Under the pieces are notes generated by a model. The model searched no databases and was not told where the DNA came from. It saw nothing but the letters and a program-made list of their open reading frames with translations. A DNA stretch of 64,000 bases, taken from the NCBI RefSeq assembly GCF_023822045.1, contig NZ_CP084712.1, positions 372,001 through 436,000 of the forward strand. The letters are read 5' to 3'. The translations under genes and the position numbers were made by a program. The stretch comes from Sphingopyxis sp. USTB-05. Its GTDB lineage: Bacteria > Pseudomonadota > Alphaproteobacteria > Sphingomonadales > Sphingomonadaceae. This document shows, one piece after another, positions 8,655 through 16,321 of this stretch; the stretch's first letter is position 1; each line of letters opens with the position of its first letter.

Positions 8655-9802
8655 CTTATGTCTCCAGCCCCCAATCTGTCAGCAAGGTATTTGCGGATGT
8701 CGAGGCTGTCGTCTTCCATTGGTGCATACCAGCCATGTTCGAGGGCTCCCATGCTCATACCCTGCTGGACGCGTTCGCAGACTGCCCAATCCTGGCGGTT
8801 CGTGATGTCCCAGAAGTCGATCGCGTCGGAACCGTTGAAATCGGGTTGGGAAATCTCCTCCGGATCGAAGAGAAAGCGGCATTCGACAATCGTCTTTTCG
8901 GCTGCGATAGGCCAGAGGATGAAGGCGGCGCCATGTTCTGCGCTCATTGAAAGCATCATGTTCGGATAGACGAGTTCGCCTTTGTGCCGAATCAACTCGA
9001 ATTCGTCGAGCCCTGCGAACGGCTTGCGGGACGTAGTGCCGGTGAACGTGTAGGTCCAGGCTCCTTCGCGATGGGGTACACCATTTTCCCAGTCGAGTTC
9101 GAGACCACCCTTCTTGCGGAATGCCGGCACAATCTCGCAAAGTTCCGGATGGACACCGCTGCAGTGATAACATTCATTGTAGTTTTCGGCGATGACCTTC
9201 CAGTTCGCGGCAACCTCATATTTGATGGTATGCGCGGTCTGTAGTCGGTCCAGCGGATAATTTGCGAGCCGTTTCGGAGCGAGACCAATATCAGCAACCC
9301 CAAGTGCCCTTGGTATCTCTTCCCCAAGCTCCGGGCGCAGTCTCAAGAAGATGAACCCGCCCCAGGTTGCGATACCAACCGGGATCAGACTGAAATCTTT
9401 CACATTGAAATCGTCCGATTTAGTCAGGTGAGGTGCATTGATCAGCGCGCCGTCGAAACCGTAGGTCCATTGATGATAGGGGCAGCGAATGAAGCCCCGG
9501 TCAATCCCCCCGTTGAGGGTAACCCCCCATTTCGAATCGTCACCACAAAGCTTTGATCCGCGGTGACGGCAGATATTCTGGTGCGCGCGCAGGCTGCCGT
9601 CTTCGAGACGCCCGACAATCACGCTTTCTCCAAGGACCGGCACTACGATAGCGTTGCCGGGTTCTGATACGTCTTCGCAACGCGCTACACACACCCATTC
9701 CCGGCTAAAGAGTGCGCTGCGTTCCCGCTCGAAGAACGCTGGTTCTGTGTAACACCGGAATGGCAAAGACGCCTTCATGGCTGAAGATACAAACTGACTC
9801 AT
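8648..9802 (-). CDS. Rieske non-heme iron oxygenase alpha subunit, quaternary-amine demethylase type
   Basis: This is a 384-residue oxygenase component. The Rieske [2Fe-2S] ligands are C78/H80 (CRHRGSKLC) and C107/H110 (CPYHQW). The mononuclear iron site is H213 and H218 in NECYHCSGVHPE plus a C-terminal Asp in NRQDW. The residue three before the first His is Glu (E210) instead of the usual Asp. As I recall, this Glu marks the carnitine/glycine-betaine/stachydrine group (CntA E205, H208, H213 have the same spacing). Such enzymes demethylate or cleave N-methylated substrates, and demethylation releases formaldehyde. No reductase gene is in the window. The start at 9802 is chosen for GAGAGG five bases upstream. 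Control from the 9861-9878 palindrome is likely. Confidence 0.85.
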   Translation of the reverse strand: MSQFVSSAMKASLPFRCYTEPAFFERERSALFSREWVCVARCEDVSEPGNAIVVPVLGESVIVGRLEDGSLRAHQNICRHRGSKLCGDDSKWGVTLNGGIDRGFIRCPYHQWTYGFDGALINAPHLTKSDDFNVKDFSLIPVGIATWGGFIFLRLRPELGEEIPRALGVADIGLAPKRLANYPLDRLQTAHTIKYEVAANWKVIAENYNECYHCSGVHPELCEIVPAFRKKGGLELDWENGVPHREGAWTYTFTGTTSRKPFAGLDEFELIRHKGELVYPNMMLSMSAEHGAAFILWPIAAEKTIVECRFLFDPEEISQPDFNGSDAIDFWDITNRQDWAVCERVQQGMSMGALEHGWYAPMEDDSLDIRKYLADRLGAGDISQ

Positions 9803-9860
9803 CATGACCTCTCGCGAATCCGAATGGGCTACTTTCCATATTGCCAATGGGCCTTCAATA

Positions 9861-9878
9861 CAATACAGTTCTGTATGG
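9861..9878. promoter_or_regulatory. Palindromic operator CAATACA-N4-TGTATGG between Rieske gene and receptor 2
   Basis: It is centred at 9869.5 in the divergent promoter region, 67 bases from the Rieske start and 58 from the receptor start. One arm mismatch (CA for CC) distinguishes it from the purU site. It is identical in both arms to the site at 14033-14050. Confidence 0.65.
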
Positions 9879-9927
9879 TTTTGATTCGATGCCGTTAAAA
9901 TGCTGAGGTCAAAAAGGGGAGGAATTG

Positions 9928-12399
9928 ATGAGATTCAAGCGGTCAATTTTGCTGCAGACTGCAAGTCTCGCAGTGATGATGCATCCGCAATCTGCGAGCG
10001 CTCAAGAGGCTGATCGCAGCGGCTCATTGCAGGCCGACGAGATTGTGGTCACTGCCACCCGACGGGCAGAGACCGTCCTCGAAATCCCTTACAACATCAG
10101 CGCGATCTCAGCAGATACGCTGGAGAAGGCTAACATCACCGATCTTGCTGGGTTGCGGAACAGCACACCCGGTCTGATTGCGGTTGACTATGGGCCGCGT
10201 GCCAACGGCTCGAACAACAACTTCATCATTCGCGGCGTATCGACTGACGCGATTGGCGGGGGTGGAACATCGTTTCCAAAGCTCGGAAGTTCTGCGACAT
10301 CGACCTATATCGACGACATCCCTGTTTTTGCGAACCTCAAGCTGAGCGACATTGCCCGCGTCGAAGTTTTGCGCGGGCCGCAGGGCACGTTGTTCGGCGC
10401 GGGGTCGGTTGGCGGTACAATTCGGTTGATCCGCAATCGCCCCGACATTGGCAACTTCGATTATGAAGCGAATCTCGCCGCATCGACGACGCGACATGCT
10501 GGCAAAGCTGGCTATGACGCTGATGCCATGCTGAACGTCCCCATCGGTTCCACGTTAGCCCTGCGCCTAAATGGGGGCTACGAGTATCAGGCCGGGATTA
10601 TCAACGCGACCAATGCCTATGTTTATGACAAGGATATCAGGTTCAATCCGGAAGCGCAGGTTGTGCTGGCCAATCCGGCAAGCCCCCTGACCAGCCCGGC
10701 CGTGACCCGGGCAATCAAGGACATTGACTGGGCGAAAATCTGGTTCGCCCGCGCCGCGTTGCGCTGGCAGCCCACCGATGCCGTGGACATCGAGGCGAGC
10801 TATCTTCACCAGAACACCAAGGCAAACGCTTTCCCGTTCCGCACCGGCAATTCCGGCTATGAAAACCGTCAGCTTATCCCGGTAAGCCCAATTGATACGG
10901 ATATCGATCTTGCATCGCTTACCGGGACAGTCGATTTCGGATTTGCGACACTGACGTCCGCGACATCCTATTCCCGCAGCCGTTCCGACGACCTGTTTGA
11001 CAACTCCCAGACTTCCAACGCATTCATCCAATATTACGGGAATTATCCAAGGGCTTCGACAACGAACTACGATATCGTAAAAGATCGATCGTTTGTACAA
11101 GAGCTGCGTCTGGTTTCGAAAGATAGCGACACGTTCGAATATGTGATTGGCGGTTATTACCAGAACCGGAAGCAGAGCACGTACGCGTTCTCGACCGTGC
11201 CGGGACTTGCCGCTTATTCGATACTCCCCGGAAGCGGCGTGTTTCTCGATACATATGCCAACGATGTGGAACTTTACTTTGGCGGGATCCGACCTGGTTC
11301 GCTGAATCCACCCGACACTTCTTTTACTTTTGATCGTCGAGTACGTTTTGAGGAACTGGCGGGCTTCGGTGAATTTTCTTGGCATGCGACACCAGCCCTT
11401 TCATTTACGGGCGGGATTCGTGTATTTAATCAGAAATTCCGGCAGAGCACAGTTCAGACTTTTCCCACATTGGGGTTTTTTGGCGGTGATGGTGCGTCTA
11501 GCGATCCCAACTATCTAGCAAACGGTACGTCACAAGGTTCCGGCTCGCGATCGGACACCAAGGTAATTGTTAAAGGAAATGCGTCTTACGAATTTGGCGA
11601 GCAGTTGACATATTTTACCTTTAGCCAGGGCTTCCGCTCGGGCGGCGCCAACGCTTATCCCATCGGGCCTCGGTCTTGTCCTGCATGTGATCCAGGTACC
11701 TTCCTTAACTATGGTCCAGATAGCGCTAATAATTATGAACTAGGTATCAAAGGGCAGCTGTTAGATCGTGCTGTTAGCTATTCGCTCGCTGCCTTTCGCA
11801 TTGACTGGAGCGATATCCAGATCGAAATTGGATCGCGGGCCGGTACTCCCACCGTGGTCAACGGTAACCGTGCCAGATCGCAAGGGATAGAATTCGAGGC
11901 TCAGTTGCGCCCGAGCTCGATGGTCACGGCATCGATTTCCTACGCCTATACCGATGCCAAGACGACCGAAGCCATTGGTCCAATTGCCTTTGGTGGGCGC
12001 AATTTTACGGCTCCTGCGGGCACCCGGCTGCCGGGATCTGCTCGGCATCAAGTTGGGGCGGCCATTGATGTAGCAATTCCGTTTGGCAGTGATCGCGATC
12101 GGACCATAGATATCCACGCTGATGTGAACCTTCGCGGGGATGTGTTGTCGAGCCTCGACCCCAATTCGCCGGGATTTGCTAGGCTCGACGGATTCGCAAT
12201 GACGAACATGTCGGTCGCCTATGACTGGAGTTCGGCGCTGCGCATGCAAGTGTTTGCAACGAACCTTTTTGACGTTGATGGAATCTCTGCCAAATCCGCG
12301 GGAAACAATCTCACGCCGCCAAACATCCGGGCGTTGTATCGGGGCGACTATATCGCACGGCCTCGTACAGTGGGAATTCGCTTGACGTTACGAAAGTGA
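9928..12399 (+). CDS. TonB-dependent outer-membrane receptor 2
   Basis: This protein of about 823 residues has a signal peptide ending at ASAQ and a TonB-box region ADEIVVTATRRAETVLEIPY. The plug contains VEVLRGPQGTLFGAGSVGGT and FIIRGVSTD, and the C-terminal barrel ends YIARPRTVGIRLTLRK. The ATG at 9928 follows GGGGAGG at 9916-9922; a TTG one codon earlier is less likely. It is divergent from the Rieske demethylase and shares the palindromic operator, so it probably takes up the oxygenase substrate or its precursor. Its stop overlaps the start of the TPR-sulfotransferase gene (GTGA). Confidence 0.92.
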   Translation: MRFKRSILLQTASLAVMMHPQSASAQEADRSGSLQADEIVVTATRRAETVLEIPYNISAISADTLEKANITDLAGLRNSTPGLIAVDYGPRANGSNNNFIIRGVSTDAIGGGGTSFPKLGSSATSTYIDDIPVFANLKLSDIARVEVLRGPQGTLFGAGSVGGTIRLIRNRPDIGNFDYEANLAASTTRHAGKAGYDADAMLNVPIGSTLALRLNGGYEYQAGIINATNAYVYDKDIRFNPEAQVVLANPASPLTSPAVTRAIKDIDWAKIWFARAALRWQPTDAVDIEASYLHQNTKANAFPFRTGNSGYENRQLIPVSPIDTDIDLASLTGTVDFGFATLTSATSYSRSRSDDLFDNSQTSNAFIQYYGNYPRASTTNYDIVKDRSFVQELRLVSKDSDTFEYVIGGYYQNRKQSTYAFSTVPGLAAYSILPGSGVFLDTYANDVELYFGGIRPGSLNPPDTSFTFDRRVRFEELAGFGEFSWHATPALSFTGGIRVFNQKFRQSTVQTFPTLGFFGGDGASSDPNYLANGTSQGSGSRSDTKVIVKGNASYEFGEQLTYFTFSQGFRSGGANAYPIGPRSCPACDPGTFLNYGPDSANNYELGIKGQLLDRAVSYSLAAFRIDWSDIQIEIGSRAGTPTVVNGNRARSQGIEFEAQLRPSSMVTASISYAYTDAKTTEAIGPIAFGGRNFTAPAGTRLPGSARHQVGAAIDVAIPFGSDRDRTIDIHADVNLRGDVLSSLDPNSPGFARLDGFAMTNMSVAYDWSSALRMQVFATNLFDVDGISAKSAGNNLTPPNIRALYRGDYIARPRTVGIRLTLRK

Positions 12400-13766
12400 G
12401 CGCGGATCGGGCCGTACTGGAAAAGGCGCGCAACGCCCTCGCCAGCGAACGGCCCGATCTGGCCATCGCCTACCTCACGCAATCGTTCGAAATCCTTGCA
12501 GCAGACGCACGGGTAGCAGCGACCGCAGGTGATTTAGCATCGGCTGCTGGCGGTTATTATCTGGCGATTAGCTTTTATGATCAGGCGCTCAACCATGAAC
12601 CCGGTTTAATCGGCGTGCGTTTCAATCGCGCGGCGACGGCTCGCTTTCTTGGTGAGCTGGAATCTGCCGAAAAGGACTATGATGCCGTCATAGCTGTTGA
12701 CCCTGCAGATAGCGAAGCGTGGTTGAATCGTAGTCATCTCAGGCGCCAAACAAGCGCTCGCAATCACATTGCGCAGATCGAGACAGCACTGGGCGGTGAT
12801 CACCCGGCTTGGCAGCATCGAATGCGGCTACTTTATGCGCTTGCGAAAGAGCGGGAAGACCTTGGTCATGTTGCCCAGGCCTTTGCTGCCCTGGACGCAG
12901 CCACCAAGTTGCGGCGATGCCATCTGGATTATGACATTGACGATGATCTCGCCGCACTTGCGGCGATTCGCAGCACCTTTACTAGTTCCACCTTGGCGTC
13001 GATGGGCGAGGGCTTTTCCGGTGCTGCGCCGATCTTTGTCCTTGGCCTGCCGCGCTCGGGGACGACCCTGGTAGAGCGCATTCTTGAAGCTCATCCCGAC
13101 GTCGTATCTGGTGGAGAGATGTCTGCCTTCGCGCGCGCGCTGGAGCATTGCGCAAAAGTGAGTGGATTCAGGGGGGGCGGCAAACATGCCTTGATCCCGT
13201 TCAGCAAGACGCTGGAACCAGTCATGTTGGGTGAGTTCTATCACGCGCTCGCTTCGGCAGGCCGGGACCCGTCACTGCATATTATCGACAAACTGCCGCT
13301 CAATTATCTTTACATCGGGCTCATCGCCAAAGCTTTGCCACGTGCGCGCATCGTACATGTCCACAAGCCGCCACTTGCGGTGGGCTGGGGCATGTTCAAG
13401 ACGCTGTTCGTACAAGGCTATCCTTTTTCCTATGATCAGGTTGAGCTTGGACGCTACATCGCGGCATTCCATAGCCTGATGGACCACTGGAGCCGCGAAC
13501 TGCCCGGCAGGATTCACCATGTTTTTTATGACGATTTGGTGCGCGATCCGACAACCGGCATCCGCGAACTCGTCGCTGCCTGCGGCCTCGACTGGAATGA
13601 AGATTGCCTGTCACCGCACAAGGGGTCAACTGCGAACACCTCGCACAGCGCGGCCCAGATCAGGGAGCCCATTCATACGAGAGGGTTGAGCGGATGGCGC
13701 GATTTTGCGCCCTATCTGGAGCCGATGCGCAAGGCGATGCTGGCAGAAGGCCTCGTAACAGAATGA
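12396..13766 (+). CDS. TPR-repeat sulfotransferase-like protein coupled to receptor 2
   Basis: This 456-residue protein has N-terminal tetratricopeptide repeats, about residues 1-150 (for example ALNHEPGLIGVRFNRAATAR). A sulfotransferase domain follows, whose 5'-phosphosulfate loop reads IFVLGLPRSGTTLVERILEA near residue 211. The family transfers sulfate from PAPS. The target is unknown, and the close coupling suggests action on the receptor or its ligand (inference). The GTG start overlaps the receptor stop in GTGA. The following gap to about 14100 contains no gene I can support, only the palindrome at 14033 and the tandem repeat at 14089. Confidence 0.82.
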   Translation: MSADRAVLEKARNALASERPDLAIAYLTQSFEILAADARVAATAGDLASAAGGYYLAISFYDQALNHEPGLIGVRFNRAATARFLGELESAEKDYDAVIAVDPADSEAWLNRSHLRRQTSARNHIAQIETALGGDHPAWQHRMRLLYALAKEREDLGHVAQAFAALDAATKLRRCHLDYDIDDDLAALAAIRSTFTSSTLASMGEGFSGAAPIFVLGLPRSGTTLVERILEAHPDVVSGGEMSAFARALEHCAKVSGFRGGGKHALIPFSKTLEPVMLGEFYHALASAGRDPSLHIIDKLPLNYLYIGLIAKALPRARIVHVHKPPLAVGWGMFKTLFVQGYPFSYDQVELGRYIAAFHSLMDHWSRELPGRIHHVFYDDLVRDPTTGIRELVAACGLDWNEDCLSPHKGSTANTSHSAAQIREPIHTRGLSGWRDFAPYLEPMRKAMLAEGLVTE

Positions 13767-14032
13767 CGTCCTGTTTAACGGGCGGTGGCAGACGTTGGCT
13801 CGCTGTCTTTTTTTCAGCTCATGCGGCTTTGATCGAGCGGGAACCCCGGCGATCAGGCAGGAGACCCGTCGGAAACTTCTCTACACTCAGCAAACTCCTT
13901 CGAATGCGGTGAGCACTTGCGGGGCGTGGCTTAGTTGTTGCACCGACCCTTTGAGATTTGACACCAATGAGGGGGCTCTGGATCACTAATCCCTAAATCC
14001 AGACGATGCCCAATTCATTGCGCTTGGCAATA

Positions 14033-14050
14033 CAATACAGAACTGTATGG
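14033..14050. promoter_or_regulatory. Palindromic operator CAATACA-N4-TGTATGG upstream of S15 hydrolase 1
   Basis: It has the same arms as the 9861-9878 site with a GAAC spacer. It ends about 50 bases before the first likely start codon of the S15-family gene. It links that gene to the TetR-controlled group. Confidence 0.65.
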
Positions 14051-14088
14051 TTTCGGCTCGGGCAGGGTGATTCGGCCCCCATTTGGAT

Positions 14089-14130
14089 GGAGGACAGAAA
14101 ATGGAGGGAGGACAGAAAATGGAGGGAGGA
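14089..14130 (+). repeat. Tandem 18-bp repeat duplicating ribosome site and start codon
   Basis: GGAGGACAGAAAATGGAG occurs perfectly at 14089-14106 and 14107-14124, and a third partial copy GGAGGA follows at 14125. Each unit carries a ribosome site and an ATG. The two ATGs (14101, 14119) are in the same frame as the S15 gene, so either can start it. Confidence 0.85.
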
Positions 14131-16260
14131 ACAGCGTTCGCCGATCGCGAGAGTGACCGACACCAGTGCCTCCCAGTAGTAGAACGGATCGGATTGGCGC
14201 AGCGATTCCTTCGTTCAATGAGCGGGCAAATTCTGGGCCTCGTGGCAACTTACACCTTCCTAGCAGCATGGCCTGCAAGCGCTACAGAAGCCCGTCAAGG
14301 CAAATTCTCTCAAGAGAAAATTGTCATGAAGGATGGCGTCCAATTGCAAATTTGCATTGCCAGACCTCCCACAGTGCGACCGAAGCAGAGATTTCCGGTT
14401 CTTCTTACCGTTGATGGATATGCAAATCCTTGCGGCAGCTTTGGGCGCCCTTGGTATGCTGAGTATGTCAACGCAGGGTATGTTGTGGCCTATCTCAGCA
14501 TTCGAGGGACAGGTGGCAGCGAAGGCAAGCTCGCTGACCGGGAATACTCCATGGCCGAGCTCGACGATACGCTCGAAGTGGTGAACTGGCTTTCCAGTCA
14601 ATCCTGGTCAACCGGTCGCATCGGTATGTTCGGAACGTCGTGGAGCGGGTTCACTGCCATGCTTGTTGGCGCAAAGAAGCCGCCCGCCCTCAAAGCCATT
14701 GTCACATTTATGGCGACGGAAAACACATATTCAGAGGATGTGCGCTTTCCATCCGGCATTTTGCACATGGACGACTACACCGTTGCTGCCGACAGCATGC
14801 TATTTGTGACACCGCCGGATCAGGATCCGTTCGATGAGGAAATCCTGCGAAACCGGTTCGACCAGCAGCCGATGAGCCTTACATTTCTGCGGCAACAGCG
14901 GGACGGCGAGTTCTGGCACCGCGGCTTGCGCCGTGATCTTAATCCATCTGCAGGTGATGTGCCGACAATGATGGTCGGAGCGTGGCATGATCCCTATCGA
15001 AACGCGGCCATTCGCGCTTTGGAAAACTCGAACGGGCCTGTGCGGGTGGTGATCGGCCCCTGGAATCACAGCTCGGATTATCCCGGGCCGACCGCCGATC
15101 TTGGACGAGTAACACTCGATTGGTGGGATTACTTCCTGAAGGGCAAGCAGAACGGCGTGCTTGAAAAGCCGCAAGTGAGTGTCTTCATGCGGCGCCCCTA
15201 CCGCCCGATCATTTCGCGCTCGCAAATCCCTGGCGAGTGGCGCTCGATTACGCGCTGGAACAATGCGCCCATCCGGCCGCAGATATTCTCTTTGACCGAG
15301 AGCCACGCCCTAGCGCCTATTGCGGGGCCGACTTCGGATCACCGATTGCGCATGATTGCCAGTACGGGGGTCGGCGCAGGACTGGGCTGGATCGATGTGT
15401 CTCCGGATCAGCGCGAGGGCGACGCGACAGCGCTCGTCTATGAAAGCTCGCCGCTGACGAGTGAATTGCAGATTCTTGGCTCTCCGGTCGCGTCGCTGCT
15501 GTCCTCAGTCGATGTCGATCATGCGAACTGGTTCGTGAAGCTATCCGACGTAGCCCCTGACGGGACCACAACGCTGGTCACGGGCGGGGCGTTGAACGGC
15601 GCACAACGCCAATCATCTGTCGAGCCGGAGCCACTCGTGCCCGGAACCCGGTATCCCTTGGAAGTGAAACTTTACGCCACCTCATGGATCTTCCAACCTG
15701 GTCACCGCATGCGCATTTCGGTCTCCAATGCCCTGTTCCCGTCCTATTGGCCGTCGGCGAAGCCGCTGGTGATGACGCTCGGCGTGGGGGAGGGCGGCTC
15801 GACGCTCGCGCTGCCGGTCATTCCGCCGCAAGCGCCCGAATCTGCCGAAAATGCGGCGGTTGACGTGGCTAGCCGCAATCTAACAGTGGCTGAAGCGGAA
15901 GCAGCAGGCAGCGGCCATGCTAAAACGACCTGGAACGGCCCGGTCAGAAGTCAAATCCTGCGTGACGATCTGAAGCGGACGACGACCGTCACACGCGGTT
16001 ATCAGTGGGCCAGCCCTGACGGGGAGGACGTATCAGTCGAATATTCCGTTGCCGATGATGATCCCGCGAAAGCCAGCTTTGTTGGCCGATCGTTCATGAA
16101 AAGCAAATGGCAGGGGCATGACGTCGAATGGCGCGGAACGACCGAGCTTAAGAGCGATGCCGAAGCCCTTTATTATCAGCATGTCCGACAGCTTCTGAAG
16201 GACGGCAAGGTTGTGCGTGAGCGGGAGTGGAAGGAACGCGTCCCGCGCGACTTCCAATAG
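14101..16260 (+). CDS. Secreted S15/CocE-NonD family alpha/beta hydrolase 1
   Basis: This protein of about 719 residues has an N-terminal hydrophobic stretch ending AAWPASATEA, a probable signal peptide with a long charged leader. The X-Pro dipeptidyl-peptidase/cocaine-esterase fold follows. The oxyanion region is VVAYLSIRGTGGSEG and the nucleophile motif GTSWSGF. An Asp candidate lies in MMVGAWHDPY and the His in VVIGPWNHSSDYPG. A C-terminal jelly-roll domain includes YATSWIFQPGHRMRISVSNA. The family cleaves esters, amides or Xaa-Pro bonds, and the substrate here is unknown. The start is ambiguous between 14101 and 14119, with a further in-frame ATG at 14218 that lacks a ribosome site. A related paralogue follows 61 bases downstream. 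Confidence 0.83.
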   Translation: MEGGQKMEGGTAFADRESDRHQCLPVVERIGLAQRFLRSMSGQILGLVATYTFLAAWPASATEARQGKFSQEKIVMKDGVQLQICIARPPTVRPKQRFPVLLTVDGYANPCGSFGRPWYAEYVNAGYVVAYLSIRGTGGSEGKLADREYSMAELDDTLEVVNWLSSQSWSTGRIGMFGTSWSGFTAMLVGAKKPPALKAIVTFMATENTYSEDVRFPSGILHMDDYTVAADSMLFVTPPDQDPFDEEILRNRFDQQPMSLTFLRQQRDGEFWHRGLRRDLNPSAGDVPTMMVGAWHDPYRNAAIRALENSNGPVRVVIGPWNHSSDYPGPTADLGRVTLDWWDYFLKGKQNGVLEKPQVSVFMRRPYRPIISRSQIPGEWRSITRWNNAPIRPQIFSLTESHALAPIAGPTSDHRLRMIASTGVGAGLGWIDVSPDQREGDATALVYESSPLTSELQILGSPVASLLSSVDVDHANWFVKLSDVAPDGTTTLVTGGALNGAQRQSSVEPEPLVPGTRYPLEVKLYATSWIFQPGHRMRISVSNALFPSYWPSAKPLVMTLGVGEGGSTLALPVIPPQAPESAENAAVDVASRNLTVAEAEAAGSGHAKTTWNGPVRSQILRDDLKRTTTVTRGYQWASPDGEDVSVEYSVADDDPAKASFVGRSFMKSKWQGHDVEWRGTTELKSDAEALYYQHVRQLLKDGKVVREREWKERVPRDFQ

Positions 16261-16321
16261 GACGACCGATTTGGTTCTCGGTCAGGGCGCAAGGCTAGGC
16301 TTTGCGAGGAGGGAATAGGAC

